From IMG/VR virus record IMGVR_UViG_3300046542_000227, positions 186,001 to 250,000 of that record: DNA of 64,000 nt; one strand, given 5' to 3'. Origin of the DNA: a virus. Shown here piece by piece: positions 43,487 to 53,302 of this stretch. Each line of letters starts with the position of its first letter. Positions within the stretch are counted from its first letter, which is position 1. The notes below the pieces were generated by a model, which had not been told where the DNA came from, did no database searches, and worked only from the letters and a program-made list of their open reading frames with translations. Made by a program: the position numbers and the translations under genes.

Positions 43487-44650
43487 ATGCCGCTTCCCGC
43501 CGCTGCTATTCCACTCGCTATGGCCGTCGCTAAAACGACTGGCGCGCAAATTGCTGGTAACGCTGCAACTACTCTGCTCGGGTCGCTGGTGTCTGCCGCA
43601 CGTAACGGCACCGACATCAGTTCGTTGGCCGACCTGTCGCGCCCAGCGCGCGTTGAACCGCTGGTGCTGGTTGAACAAACCCTGCAGAACCAACCGTTCA
43701 TGGAAAACGTAATGAAGATGGGTCTGACCCAATTCGCTGCGTACTACCTGCAAGCATTCAGCATGCTGATGAACGTCGGCCGTATCGAGACCCTCAAGGT
43801 CTTCGACAGCCTGAATCCGAACCGCAACATGGGTATGGGTCAGGGTGCGTTGCTGCAAGGTACCGTGCTGTCCCAAGAAGACTTCGCGCATGGCTTGCCA
43901 TCGCTGGAAGCTTATGATCGTCCAGCGGTTCCAGGCCTGATCGGTACTGTCTCGATTGAAGACGGTGACGACAATGCCAAGACCAACTACAGCGCCAAAG
44001 TCGACAAGCTGTACGAAGTCGAGAACCTGTCTGTTGGTAAGCTGATCAACGTCGAACTCAAGGACGGCGATCAAGTCGCCAAGATCCCTGTGCTGATCCG
44101 TCTGTTGGCCACCACGGTCAAGACCGATATCATGACACATATCTTTACCGCTGGCGGCCGCGACAGCTGGGGTGAGCGTTTCCAATTGGCCCGCGCTGGC
44201 ATGATCCGTCCGATCCGTGACCTGATCTTCGGCATCGATCTGATCGACGAACACCGCCGTGCTTTGATGAACGATACCAGCGGTGCCTACAAGGCCATCA
44301 CTGACCGTCGTCGCAACAACGTCAAGAAGGCAGCCCTGTCCGGCGTGGTTTCTGCAGCCGATGCTTCGAACATCGCTGTGATCACCAAAGAAACCGCCAA
44401 GCTCATCGGCACCAAGCTGTACGGCAAGCTCGACAACACTGCTGTGCGTGAGCGCGTCTTCAACAACAGCTACCTGCTGCTACTGATCGTCGTTGACGAG
44501 CAGTACGAACAAGTCACCGTCTATCACCGCGGTCTGGAAATCCCGAGCAAGTATTCTTTCAAGGAAATCGCTGGTTCCGAGAAAGGTCGCGGTCAGGATA
44601 TCACCGAGGTGTACAAGATGATCCTCGGCGCCATGGGCTCGAACATCTGA
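43487..44650 (+). CDS. Abundant virion-type protein (start of inner-head gene run)
   Basis: A 387-residue protein with an Ala-rich N-terminus, strong C-ending codon bias and AAAAGGA upstream of the ATG. It carries several S-x-E triplets (LSQED, PSLEA, VSIED) around residues 127-160, suggesting possible processing by the head protease. No fold recognised. It opens a plus-strand run leading to four inner-head paralogues. Only 32 bases separate it from the divergent minus gene, so the promoters must lie partly within coding sequence. Confidence 0.6.
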   Translation: MPLPAAAIPLAMAVAKTTGAQIAGNAATTLLGSLVSAARNGTDISSLADLSRPARVEPLVLVEQTLQNQPFMENVMKMGLTQFAAYYLQAFSMLMNVGRIETLKVFDSLNPNRNMGMGQGALLQGTVLSQEDFAHGLPSLEAYDRPAVPGLIGTVSIEDGDDNAKTNYSAKVDKLYEVENLSVGKLINVELKDGDQVAKIPVLIRLLATTVKTDIMTHIFTAGGRDSWGERFQLARAGMIRPIRDLIFGIDLIDEHRRALMNDTSGAYKAITDRRRNNVKKAALSGVVSAADASNIAVITKETAKLIGTKLYGKLDNTAVRERVFNNSYLLLLIVVDEQYEQVTVYHRGLEIPSKYSFKEIAGSEKGRGQDITEVYKMILGAMGSNI

Positions 44651-44667
44651 ATAAGGGCTGAACCAGA

Positions 44668-45579
44668 ATGAACTCGATTATTGAATACCTGAAGTCCCTG
44701 GTGCCATCGGCCGAGCGTCGTGAGATGCTCAGTGCTCTGTCGGCCTTGCGTGACGAACACAACGACACGCTGATGCCTGTTGTGAACGAATACCGTGAGC
44801 TGCTGGGTGACCACCAGTTCAAGTCCATGCTGTACAAGAACTTCGAGATTCGTCTGCGTCGTCACGTACAGTTCCAACAGCCGGCGATCACCTTGGTTAT
44901 CAAGGCTATCGAAAACCTGCAGTCGGTGTTCCCGTTCCTGGAAAAAGAAATCCAGAGCAACTTCGGTCCACAGATCGCAACCGCCAGCCTGACCTACGAC
45001 AGCGTTAACGTTCTGCGTTACCTGGACTCGGTAGCCTTCTATATCCGCTACGCTCGCAAGTTTCTACTTAAGGTAGTAGCCGACGAAGCATCCGCTATCG
45101 GCGGCACCAAGCCGGATTGGGTTCGTGGCGAACTCGATTACCTCGACAACAACCTCGACAACTTCGCCGGTCTGTTGACTGCGATGTTGAAATCGGAAGG
45201 CGAGCTGCGCGCTACCTTCCGTAAGGTTTCGACTGCTATGGTCGATGAAGCTACCAGCGACCTCGCGATGAAGTCCCTGGGCAACGAGAAGATCGACCCG
45301 ATGAAACTGGCCAACTTCTCTCCGCAGAAGAACTGGCTGATGTCCTTCGGCAAGATGCTCGCTGAATGGCAAGTCGGTCGCTATCGCGCCGGTAAGGAAG
45401 ACCTCGCGGCTCTGCAGATGCGTCTGCAAGAAATGCGTGAGCTGCAATCGAGCGGTAAGGCTAGCCCGGTTGTACAGGGTCAGATCAAGAAGCTTGAAGA
45501 TCGTATCGGCAAGCTCGACGCCAAACTCAACGAGATCGAAGAAGAAGCTCGTGATGACCGTGGGATGGCCTCCGTATGA
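44668..45579 (+). CDS. Helical protein with C-terminal coiled coil
   Basis: A 303-residue protein, almost entirely helical by pattern. The last ~60 residues (LQMRLQEMRELQSS, IKKLEDRIGKLDAKLNEIEEEA) form a clear coiled coil. AACCAGA precedes the ATG; the stop overlaps the next start. No family recognised. It lies between an abundant virion-type gene and the inner-head family, so a head role is likely. Confidence 0.65.
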   Translation: MNSIIEYLKSLVPSAERREMLSALSALRDEHNDTLMPVVNEYRELLGDHQFKSMLYKNFEIRLRRHVQFQQPAITLVIKAIENLQSVFPFLEKEIQSNFGPQIATASLTYDSVNVLRYLDSVAFYIRYARKFLLKVVADEASAIGGTKPDWVRGELDYLDNNLDNFAGLLTAMLKSEGELRATFRKVSTAMVDEATSDLAMKSLGNEKIDPMKLANFSPQKNWLMSFGKMLAEWQVGRYRAGKEDLAALQMRLQEMRELQSSGKASPVVQGQIKKLEDRIGKLDAKLNEIEEEARDDRGMASV

Positions 45580-46103
45580 TCATGCCCAACGCAGTCAAGG
45601 AACATCGCGGTAACCCAGGTTACCATGGCGGTCAAGCTGACTCGTTGCCTGTATCTGCTTTCCGTGATGGGCAACGCGATGTTGTTGCCCTTTACCAAGA
45701 ATTCACAGGTCCAGGTGCACAGGTCAATAACTGGGAATTCCGTAAGAAGGTAATCAAGCTGGCCTACCGCTTGTTCACTGGACGGACCAACTGGTTTATC
45801 GGCATCGACGACGACCGTAGCGTACAGCAGTACAACTACGAGTTCATTCTCGACACCGTGCGCTACATCGCCACCGGCAGTCGCCGCATCAGCATCCACA
45901 GCTGGCCAGACCTCATCGGTCACAACCAGCCAGGGTTTATCCGCAAGGAACACTCTGAAGTGCGGAACCTGTTTAAAGACCTGGCTCTGTCGAATGACAT
46001 GGTCACGTTGATCCAGCGCTGGTGCGCACAGAAGGGTGGGGTTGATGATCTCATGTTGACCCTGAACATCCTCTTCGGCGATCGTGTCGTACAGGTCGAT
46101 TGA
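45576..46103 (+). CDS. Hypothetical protein, probable virion component
   Basis: A 175-residue protein whose ATG overlaps the previous stop (ATGATC). The N-terminus is Gly/His-rich; the core has aromatic and Arg residues (FRKKVIKLAYRLFTGRTNWF). No catalytic motif. It is closed by a terminator and followed by the inner-head paralogues. Confidence 0.6.
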   Translation: MIMPNAVKEHRGNPGYHGGQADSLPVSAFRDGQRDVVALYQEFTGPGAQVNNWEFRKKVIKLAYRLFTGRTNWFIGIDDDRSVQQYNYEFILDTVRYIATGSRRISIHSWPDLIGHNQPGFIRKEHSEVRNLFKDLALSNDMVTLIQRWCAQKGGVDDLMLTLNILFGDRVVQVD

Positions 46104-46105
46104 TT

Positions 46106-46134
46106 AAGGGTGGGTTCGCCCACCCCTTTATTTA
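46106..46134 (+). terminator. Intrinsic terminator
   Basis: Stem AAGGGTGGG/CCCACCCCTT (from 46106 and 46119) with a TTCG loop, then TTATTTA. Confidence 0.82.
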
Positions 46135-46144
46135 GGAACTCGCT

Positions 46145-47416
46145 ATGAACAAGCTGGGTCGTTACATTGAACGCGTCTCGAATGAAGACGCTGAGAATGC
46201 AGAGATGGATCTGCAAAAGGATCAGGTAGCCGCTGTTGGCGCTGAGCCTGAAGCTCTCGATGAAGTCGAGGCTGATGAACTGGTCACCCCAGAGCCAAGT
46301 GCGGACAATGTCCGTGCTGAACTCGAAGAAACCCGCGACATCCAGGAATCGCTGGAGCACTTTCAGGTTATCCTGAAAGAAGCTGCTGATCGTGGCGGTC
46401 TGCGCCCTGAAGAAGGCGTGATGTTCCAGACCTCGATGGAACATTTCAACAAGCGTCTGGGTATCCAGCCTAAAGTAACACTGGGTATGGAAGACTTCGG
46501 CGGTACCATGTCCCGTGCTAAGGCCACCACCATCTCCCAAGAAGACCTCGGTGAGAAGGCTAAAGCGGCCGTCAAGAAGATCATGGAACTGCTGAAGAAA
46601 TTGGCAGAGTTCGTGAAAGAAGCCGTTGCGCGTTTCGATGGACAAGGTGCTAAGGTCGCTGAGATCTGCACTAAGCTGAAGCAAAACTTCCGTATGTTCG
46701 TCACCGGCCAAGTCATGTATGAGAGCGACAAGTTCACTCGGATCACCGAGAAAGACTTGCGTCGCCCTGAAATGCTGATGCAGGGTAACGAATGGGTGCA
46801 TGATCTGTGCATCGACTTCCGTAGCGCTGTCACCGGTATACTACCGGCATGCAAGACATTCGCGATGTCTGAAGGTACCGATGCAGACCTGCGGGAATTC
46901 CAGGAACGGTTCAATATCCAATGGGGTAAAGACCACCCATTCCGCCTAGCGTTCAGTGGTGTTGAAGAAATCACGTTGTCTTCGGCTGCGCAAGCACGCT
47001 ATAAAGAAGATCCACGTGGCAGCATCTCCGCCATGCAACATCGCATCGATACCGTTATCGAAGGCGAACCGACTCCAATCAAGGCAGAGTTCAGCAAAGC
47101 TGAATTTGCAACCCTGTTGGCGAAAACGGAGAAGTTGAACGATGCGGTGCGTAAAACCAGCGCCGTGTTCAATAACATCCGTGGTGACATCACCAAGCTG
47201 GGCCAAGCGTCCATGGGTGCGAAGAACAATACTGCTGGCTTGATCTTGGCGGGTACCATGCAGTACATCGTCGAGCTGTTGGACGGCGATGTGTTCCGTT
47301 TGTTCGAATACATCAACCGTGCCCGCTCTGAAGTTGGGTACGCTTTGATGGGTATCGGCAAAGAGTTCGGTGGCGCCCGAGAGCAAGACTCGGTTAGTGT
47401 TGTTAATAAACGTTAA
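46145..47416 (+). CDS. Inner-head protein paralogue A with S-x-E site
   Basis: A 423-residue protein opening with MNKLGRYIERVSNEDAE, almost identical to the next gene and to the gene at 50151 (MSKLQSYLLRVSNEDAE). The acidic propeptide-like region (1-~130) ends at TISQED (S131-Q-E133), the predicted head-protease site, followed by KAKAAVKKIMELLKKLAEFV. This is the phiKZ inner-body layout: the N-terminal leader directs packaging and is removed on maturation. The shared leader suggests all members use the same targeting route. Confidence 0.72.
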   Translation: MNKLGRYIERVSNEDAENAEMDLQKDQVAAVGAEPEALDEVEADELVTPEPSADNVRAELEETRDIQESLEHFQVILKEAADRGGLRPEEGVMFQTSMEHFNKRLGIQPKVTLGMEDFGGTMSRAKATTISQEDLGEKAKAAVKKIMELLKKLAEFVKEAVARFDGQGAKVAEICTKLKQNFRMFVTGQVMYESDKFTRITEKDLRRPEMLMQGNEWVHDLCIDFRSAVTGILPACKTFAMSEGTDADLREFQERFNIQWGKDHPFRLAFSGVEEITLSSAAQARYKEDPRGSISAMQHRIDTVIEGEPTPIKAEFSKAEFATLLAKTEKLNDAVRKTSAVFNNIRGDITKLGQASMGAKNNTAGLILAGTMQYIVELLDGDVFRLFEYINRARSEVGYALMGIGKEFGGAREQDSVSVVNKR

Positions 47417-47432
47417 TCTGTAACCATTAATG

Positions 47433-47452
47433 GCGCCGTCGTGAGACGGCGC
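47433..47452 (+). terminator. Hairpin, probable weak terminator
   Basis: Stem GCGCCGTC/GACGGCGC (47433-47440 with 47445-47452) with a GTGA loop and no T tract. Confidence 0.55.
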
Positions 47453-47469
47453 TGTTATGAGGAGTTGTG

Positions 47470-48744
47470 ATGAATAAGCTGGGTCGTTACATTGAAAAGG
47501 TGTCGGTAGAAGACGCCACCACCACCGATGTGGAAATCAAAGAAACTCAAGGCGTCGGCTCTGAGCCAGAAGAGATCAAAGATATCGAAGCCGATTGCTT
47601 GGTTGATGCAGAACCCGAGCACGACATCGAGAAATCGCAGATCATCGAACTGACCGACATCAAGCATTCGCTGGAACAATACAGCGAACTGTTGCGTGCA
47701 TCCGCTGACCGTGGTGGTCTGCGTGCTGGTGAAGCTGCTCTGTTGGCTGCTGGCGTTAACTTCTGCCGTAAGCGTGCTGGTATCACCGGTGTGGGCGAAG
47801 GCGTCTCCGTGGAAGACTTCGGTAGCGTGCCTAATGCACGTGCCACCAAGGTGTCTCTGGAAGCCATCGATATCGACGTCAAGGCTGTCATGGCCAAGAT
47901 TGCCGAGGTGATCAAGAAGTTGATCGAACGTGGCAAAGCGATGATTGTTGAGTTCGACCTGCAGAGCACCAAGGTCGGTCAGATTGCTCAAGCTGCTAAA
48001 GACGGCTTGAACAAGTGGCGTACCGGTGAGCTGACCATCGATACGTCACTCAGCGTCGTTATCACCAAAGACGACCTGAAGTCGCAAGGCTTGGCTGGCT
48101 TGAAAGAGACGTCCGTATGGGTTGGTGGTTTGCTCGGTGCGTTCGAAACCCAAGTTTCTGCTACCATGAAAGTATTCATGGGTGTGGTCGCTGATCCGAA
48201 ATCCGCTGACCTGGCCACGTACAAAGCCGACATACGCGCGATCTGGGCGGAGGGTAGTCCACTGCGTACGATGATTAAAGGCGACACGCATAAGTTCAGC
48301 GGCTCGTTGTCGTGGGAATTGGTCCATAAACCAAACTCGACGTCGGCAGTCATGGCATACATGCCTGATCTGAAGACGGACTACGATCACACGAATCGCC
48401 AGACAATCACCATGAACAAGGCTGAGTTCAAAGCGTTGGTGGACACCACCTTCACGATGAACCTACAGACGCGCAAGAACTCCCAAGCATACACTGCGGC
48501 CATGGCCCATGTGAAAAGCTTGAGTGATGTGGTGGGTAAAGCCGGTGAGCACCAGATCCTCTTCGCTCTGCGTAGTGACATCATGGATATCACTGACATG
48601 CTCAACACTGACATCGCTGAAGCCATCCGTGTGTCGGTGCGTATCCGTAACGCATTGGGTCGCTTTATCCTAGGCGTGGGCCAAGAGTTCGATAAGAGCC
48701 AGGGTACGCGTGATGTTGGTAGCGATGCTAACGCTGTAACTTAA
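47470..48744 (+). CDS. Inner-head protein paralogue B with S-x-E site
   Basis: A 424-residue paralogue of the gene before it, sharing the leader MNKLGRYIEKVSVED and a following ADRGGLR block (residues ~79-85). The predicted cut is KVSLEA (S129-L-E131), followed by a basic helix (VKAVMAKIAEVIKKLIERGKA). I use ATG 47470 with GGAG 10 bases upstream instead of the in-frame GTG at 47467. The close similarity to paralogue A at N-terminus and junction, and divergence in the C-terminal half, suggest tandem duplication. Confidence 0.72.
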   Translation: MNKLGRYIEKVSVEDATTTDVEIKETQGVGSEPEEIKDIEADCLVDAEPEHDIEKSQIIELTDIKHSLEQYSELLRASADRGGLRAGEAALLAAGVNFCRKRAGITGVGEGVSVEDFGSVPNARATKVSLEAIDIDVKAVMAKIAEVIKKLIERGKAMIVEFDLQSTKVGQIAQAAKDGLNKWRTGELTIDTSLSVVITKDDLKSQGLAGLKETSVWVGGLLGAFETQVSATMKVFMGVVADPKSADLATYKADIRAIWAEGSPLRTMIKGDTHKFSGSLSWELVHKPNSTSAVMAYMPDLKTDYDHTNRQTITMNKAEFKALVDTTFTMNLQTRKNSQAYTAAMAHVKSLSDVVGKAGEHQILFALRSDIMDITDMLNTDIAEAIRVSVRIRNALGRFILGVGQEFDKSQGTRDVGSDANAVT

Positions 48745-48753
48745 CGGCATAAA

Positions 48754-48775
48754 GGCGCCTTCGGGCGCCCTTATG
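48754..48775 (+). terminator. Intrinsic terminator with CGGCATAAA/TTATG arms
   Basis: Stem GGCGCC/GGCGCC (48754-48759 with 48764-48769) with a TTCG loop, preceded by ACGGCATAAA and followed by CTTATG. Confidence 0.78.
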
Positions 48776-48798
48776 TTTGTCTGCCCATGGAGGTGCGT

Positions 48799-50046
48799 AT
48801 GACCGACCTTTTGCTGCAAGGCTTAGAGGTACCTGAAGACACCCGCTACGTGATGACGGGTGACTCGGATATCGAGAAGCTGCACAACCGTTTGAACCCA
48901 CCGGGTGTACTCGGTGTGGCTGCCAGTTTCTTTGGCGGTATGAACACCGGCTATTACTCCGGTGAAGACTTCAATACACTGTCTGACGAAGAGTTAGGCA
49001 ACAACGCCAAGTACATCGCTGATCTGTTGTCGGTTGACGATGAGAACGCCATGAGCGTGCTGCGCTTGGTGGATAGTGCTGAGGAATTCGAAGCCCATCC
49101 GATTGATGTAGACCTCCTGCAACTGGAGATCTCGCAAGAGGACATGGCGGCGACTAGCCTTAAGGCACTGAAGACTATCTTGGGTTGGACTAAGTCCGTC
49201 GCTAAGCAGCTCTTCAACGAGATGACCAACATGGAGCTGGTAGCCCGCTACCTGTCGTTCCATGCGGCAAACATTCAGACCTTGGCCAAAGACCGTCGTG
49301 GTACCACGGCGTTCAGCAATAGCGCACCACTGATCGTCAACACCCGGATTGCTAACCTGTCGGTTCGTTATAACCCGGTTAAGGACGTGGCCAGTTTGTT
49401 GATGGCGTTGCGTACCCTGAGTGTAACTACTAAGGGCTACTACGCTTACAACAACGATGACCTGTTGAAGATCATCGACCGTCTGCCATCCCTCCTCGGT
49501 GATGCGGATAATCTGGAGTCGGCTATCTCTGGTGTGAGTCCTGCGAAGCTGTTGCGTAACGGCAGTTTCTTCCCAGGTCAAGACACCGGCGTGCAAGTCT
49601 CTGGGCATCTGTTGGGTTGCCATCGTCTGAGTGTTAAGACTCAAGACGGTGTCGGCATGCTGGACCAACGTTACACCGTGCGACTGATTCCTTCTGATCT
49701 GTCACCTCGTCCGCTCCCTGAGAAGATCGAGTTCCCACGCTTCACTATCCAAGCCATGGATCAGGTATTGAATCTGGTGCAGGATCTGGCCAACTTTCTA
49801 CAGGAAGTCAATACCCCGATGATTCGTCAACGGCGTATGGCTCGACTGGAGCGTCTGGGTCTGATCACCAACCGAGTTGCCAAAGAGATTGAGAGTGGCA
49901 ACTTCGATGCTGAGCGTCACCGCAAAGTGATCGCTGTAGTGAATCAGTACAACGACTGGATCACGAGTCCGTATAAGGAATTGTATGGTTTAGTATGTCG
50001 GGATCTGAGAGCAGTACTCAACGTATGTGAGTTGAATGCTCAATAA
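48799..50046 (+). CDS. Inner-head protein paralogue C with S-x-E site
   Basis: A 415-residue member without the MNKLGRY leader. The ATG at 48799 follows GGAGGTGC, so the ATG at 48787 is rejected. An acidic N-terminal part ends at EISQEDMAATS (S112-Q-E114), closely matching paralogue A. A helical C-terminal domain follows. The junction rather than the leader places it in the family. The stop is followed by a 104-base gap. Confidence 0.65.
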   Translation: MTDLLLQGLEVPEDTRYVMTGDSDIEKLHNRLNPPGVLGVAASFFGGMNTGYYSGEDFNTLSDEELGNNAKYIADLLSVDDENAMSVLRLVDSAEEFEAHPIDVDLLQLEISQEDMAATSLKALKTILGWTKSVAKQLFNEMTNMELVARYLSFHAANIQTLAKDRRGTTAFSNSAPLIVNTRIANLSVRYNPVKDVASLLMALRTLSVTTKGYYAYNNDDLLKIIDRLPSLLGDADNLESAISGVSPAKLLRNGSFFPGQDTGVQVSGHLLGCHRLSVKTQDGVGMLDQRYTVRLIPSDLSPRPLPEKIEFPRFTIQAMDQVLNLVQDLANFLQEVNTPMIRQRRMARLERLGLITNRVAKEIESGNFDAERHRKVIAVVNQYNDWITSPYKELYGLVCRDLRAVLNVCELNAQ

Positions 50047-50150
50047 TTTGCGAATCATATAGGCTAAGTGCCACGCATCTTAGTCATTCCTAACCGGCTA
50101 AGCTGATCCCCTAGCTGGCAATCTTCTGTACAGAAAAAAGGTTGAACAAC
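50047..50150 (+). promoter_or_regulatory. Intergenic region with possible promoter
   Basis: The stretch holds GAATCATATAGG (from 50052), a weak relative of the TATAT box, a CTGTACAG palindrome near 50126 and an A-rich RBS region. There is no clear terminator. Confidence 0.35.
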
Positions 50151-51533
50151 ATGAGCAAGCTGCAATCGTACCTCCTGCGCGTTTCGAACGAAGACGCCGA
50201 AGCAGAACAAGCGGCCCTGGAGCCGGAAATCGTCGAGCAGGCTGAAATCGAACAGGAACAAGAACTCGAAGTTCCTGAGCCTGATGCCGAAATCACTCCA
50301 GAAATCGTCGAAGACGCCGAGTTCGAATCCGAGCAGGCCACCGAAGAACTGGAAGAGCTGCCGGCCGCTATCGAAGAAGGCACCGAAGTCGAAGACATGG
50401 TCTCCGACGAAATCACCTCGATCGAAGAATTCGTCCAGGTAATGCGCCACGGCGTTCGCACCAAGGCGTTCTCCCCACAGACCGCTGCTCTGGCTCAACA
50501 GCGCCTGACCCGTCTGGCCGGCCTGTTCGGCGACGAAGGCACCGGCAAGGCTTCCCTGGAAAACTTCAACGGCGACAGCCTGGGCGAGTTCTACAACGTT
50601 TCGATCGAAGCCTTCGAAGGTTTCGCCAAGCGTCTGAGCGACACCCTGTCCGGCGCTGCCTACAAGCTGGCTGAAAAGCTGAAGCTGAAGTGGAACGTGG
50701 AAACCTACGCCAAGTACGCTGCTGAAATGAACGCTAAGGCGGATGCCATCCTGGCCGCCGAAGGCAAGCCTGAGCCAGTTACCCTCAAGGGTAAGCACGT
50801 GGCCTGGGACTTCCAGATCGGTAAGGAATTCGACGGCAATATCCTGGGTCAACTGACCAAAGACATGCGCTTCATGTCTGGCGAAGGCTCGGCCCTGATC
50901 AAAGGCACCGACGCATACCTGAAAGGCATCATTGCCATTCTGGAAGAAGGCGTTAAAGAAGGCGGTAAGGGCAAGACCGGCGACATCACTGCCAAGGTCC
51001 TGCAGCTCAAGCGTCCTGTTGACATCCTGTCGGCAGGTGCTTTCAACGGCGCAATGTGCGGCGGCCTGAAGTTCGCCAAAATCGAAAGCAAGGGCAAAGA
51101 GGGCGACAACCGCAGCAACTACAAGGACATCGTCCGCTCGGCTCTGCCTCGTGTCGACGGCGACGGCTGGAAAGGCGAAGCGGCTGACATCCAACTGGAC
51201 AAAGCCGGTGCTGACAAAATTGCCAAGCTGTGCAAAACCTACACCGCTCTGGCGCTGAAGATTGCTAACGGCTCGGCGTTGAAGTCGGTAGAAGAATACT
51301 ACCAGAACATCGGTAACGTGCAGAAGCGTGTACGCGGCGGTGCCAACTCCACTTCCTGGGGTGAGAACAAGGATCTGAACATCGTGGCCGCTGGCCTGAT
51401 GAACTTGGGTGAGCAGCAGTTCACTCTGCTCTTCACCCTGTGCCACACCATGTTCGACACCATTGGTAGCGCCCTGCACACCGCTGAAAAGGCCTGCGTT
51501 AAAGGCGGCTCCAAAGCGGCAGCTGCCGAGTAA
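50151..51533 (+). CDS. Inner-head protein paralogue D with S-x-E sites, highly expressed
   Basis: A 460-residue protein with leader MSKLQSYLLRVSNEDAE. It has a very acidic ~75-residue stretch rich in Glu (about 15-90) and candidate cleavage at ASLEN (S135-L-E137) or VSIEA (S151-I-E153); the latter aligns with KVSLEA of paralogue B. The mature part is Lys/Gly/Ala-rich and likely DNA-binding inside the head. Codons are the most C-biased in the window, implying the most abundant member. ATG 50151 is chosen over an in-frame TTG at 50142. Confidence 0.7.
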   Translation: MSKLQSYLLRVSNEDAEAEQAALEPEIVEQAEIEQEQELEVPEPDAEITPEIVEDAEFESEQATEELEELPAAIEEGTEVEDMVSDEITSIEEFVQVMRHGVRTKAFSPQTAALAQQRLTRLAGLFGDEGTGKASLENFNGDSLGEFYNVSIEAFEGFAKRLSDTLSGAAYKLAEKLKLKWNVETYAKYAAEMNAKADAILAAEGKPEPVTLKGKHVAWDFQIGKEFDGNILGQLTKDMRFMSGEGSALIKGTDAYLKGIIAILEEGVKEGGKGKTGDITAKVLQLKRPVDILSAGAFNGAMCGGLKFAKIESKGKEGDNRSNYKDIVRSALPRVDGDGWKGEAADIQLDKAGADKIAKLCKTYTALALKIANGSALKSVEEYYQNIGNVQKRVRGGANSTSWGENKDLNIVAAGLMNLGEQQFTLLFTLCHTMFDTIGSALHTAEKACVKGGSKAAAAE

Positions 51534-51553
51534 TCGGTCAGTAGCTTAAACAT

Positions 51554-51582
51554 AAAGGGGCCTTCGGGTCCCTTTATGCCGT
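51554..51582 (+). terminator. Intrinsic terminator with CATAAAG/TTTATGCCG arms
   Basis: Stem AAAGGGGCC/GGTCCCTTT (51554-51562 with 51567-51575, one G-U) with a TTCG loop, then ATGCCG. Confidence 0.82.
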
Positions 51583-51625
51583 CTTGCCCTGATCTTATAG
51601 ACAGACTTTGAACGAGGATCAGACC

Positions 51626-53302
51626 ATGCCTAAGGGCCTTATCCCCATTGCAGCTTCCGGTACATCCGTAGGCCGTCGTGTGGCCGTCCACATAGTTCAG
51701 CATTTGACTGAGCTGATGGGCTTACCAGAATCCACCCAGGTGTTTCTGCCGGGTAGTACTCAAGCAGTCCCGCTGAACAATGCTGAGTTCGGTAACTGCT
51801 GTAAGTCCAACCACGTCTATCCGGGTGATAGTCGTATGATCGTCACTGTAGTAGAAGAGGCTGAAGAAGAACATGCCTTGACGACTTCGGTTAACGACAA
51901 ACAGAACCGTCCGATCATTGAAGACAAGATCCACAACGTCTCCGTCACCCCGGTCTATCGCTACGTGAAGATGACGTGCAACATTGAGTTCGTAGCATCG
52001 TCTACTACTCAAGCACAGCGTTGGCTCGATGACATGCGGGCGATGTTCTCTGTAGGACGCACTGAGCAGCTCCATGACCTCGAATACTACTTCCAGCTGC
52101 CTGATGGGTTGATCTTTGCTCTAAAGGCCTGCCACGACGCTCTGATGAAGTCTCCGTGGCCTTTGACCGATACTTTCGAAGACTGGGTGGTCAGTAAGCT
52201 GGTTAACGGGGCGTATCCGAAAGACCTGACGACGCTGGCTGGTACTCACCACACTCTCGCTGTAGCAGAACATCAGTACGATGCCTTGGGTTGGTTTGAC
52301 TGGACGACTACTCCTGACACCCCGGAGCGTAACTCCGATGGTTCCGGTACGTTCACAGTGAACCTGAACTACCAGCTGCAATACCAGCGCCCTACCCACG
52401 TCTACATCGACTACCCTTTCGTCCTGAACCAATACCCGATCTCCAAGAAGTTCCGCTTCACGGAACCGTACTGGTTCTATCGGGATCGGTTGCGTAAGGT
52501 CAGCATTACCAAAGAAGCCTTTGATGAGTTCCGCTTCATCCAAGACAACGCTGGCGCTGTACCCTACGTGCATTACCCAAACACCAATGACTGGTATCCG
52601 CCGGTTACCCAGAAGCTTGGTTATGCACTGCCACTGTTTACTGGATTGGTAATGTTGAGTATCGACGATCAACAGACCCTGATGGATCTGTCGAACTTGG
52701 GTAACTGCCGGTTCACACCACACTTCCTCGAATACTTCTATGCCCAAGGTGATGCAACACTCGATGACCTGTTGGGTATGTTTGAATTCCGGTTGTGGAA
52801 GAACAATGAACACATGCACGGCCACAAGTTCCGCTTCAAGCCAGGGACGTTGCAGATCCAGTCGGTAGATCCATTGGACCCGCAGTACATGTACCACATC
52901 CAGATCTGCATTAAACGCAACTGGGCACTGGTACACCCTAAGGTAATCCAATGCCTGCGTAACTGGCCTACCGTAGCCTGGACGCTGCTCAAAGCGATCG
53001 GTGTGCGCTTAGGTGGTGCAGAGCTGTTGGCTGACCTCGAACTGCTGGCGCCTAATACCCCAAGGCCTAACACGGCTCCATGTCGTGGTGAGGGCTATCT
53101 GTTGCCTGAGATCCAACCACCTGAAGTTAACTGGGGTGTGCGTGGAGACGACGTGTTCATTAAGAACGGGTTGGTTAAGGCTAAGGACCTCGAACAGGCT
53201 GTGCGTGACACTGACACCATTAGCGACAACTACATTAACCACACGTCCATCGGACCGCTGACGGTAATGTTCTTTGACATCTTGACCTTCCGAAACAAGT
53301 AG
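51626..53302 (+). CDS. Tail/baseplate-type structural protein
   Basis: A 558-residue protein, aromatic- and Pro-rich with beta-like patterning. ATG 51626 is used (GAGG upstream) rather than an in-frame TTG at 51608. No catalytic motif. It starts a block of five tightly packed genes (gaps of 2-26 bases) whose last members look like tail hub/baseplate proteins, so it is probably part of the same structure. Confidence 0.6.
   Translation: MPKGLIPIAASGTSVGRRVAVHIVQHLTELMGLPESTQVFLPGSTQAVPLNNAEFGNCCKSNHVYPGDSRMIVTVVEEAEEEHALTTSVNDKQNRPIIEDKIHNVSVTPVYRYVKMTCNIEFVASSTTQAQRWLDDMRAMFSVGRTEQLHDLEYYFQLPDGLIFALKACHDALMKSPWPLTDTFEDWVVSKLVNGAYPKDLTTLAGTHHTLAVAEHQYDALGWFDWTTTPDTPERNSDGSGTFTVNLNYQLQYQRPTHVYIDYPFVLNQYPISKKFRFTEPYWFYRDRLRKVSITKEAFDEFRFIQDNAGAVPYVHYPNTNDWYPPVTQKLGYALPLFTGLVMLSIDDQQTLMDLSNLGNCRFTPHFLEYFYAQGDATLDDLLGMFEFRLWKNNEHMHGHKFRFKPGTLQIQSVDPLDPQYMYHIQICIKRNWALVHPKVIQCLRNWPTVAWTLLKAIGVRLGGAELLADLELLAPNTPRPNTAPCRGEGYLLPEIQPPEVNWGVRGDDVFIKNGLVKAKDLEQAVRDTDTISDNYINHTSIGPLTVMFFDILTFRNK

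Noticed and set aside
50064-51479. 471-codon minus-strand frame opposite inner-head paralogue D
   Set aside because: Antisense shadow of the most codon-biased gene in the window.
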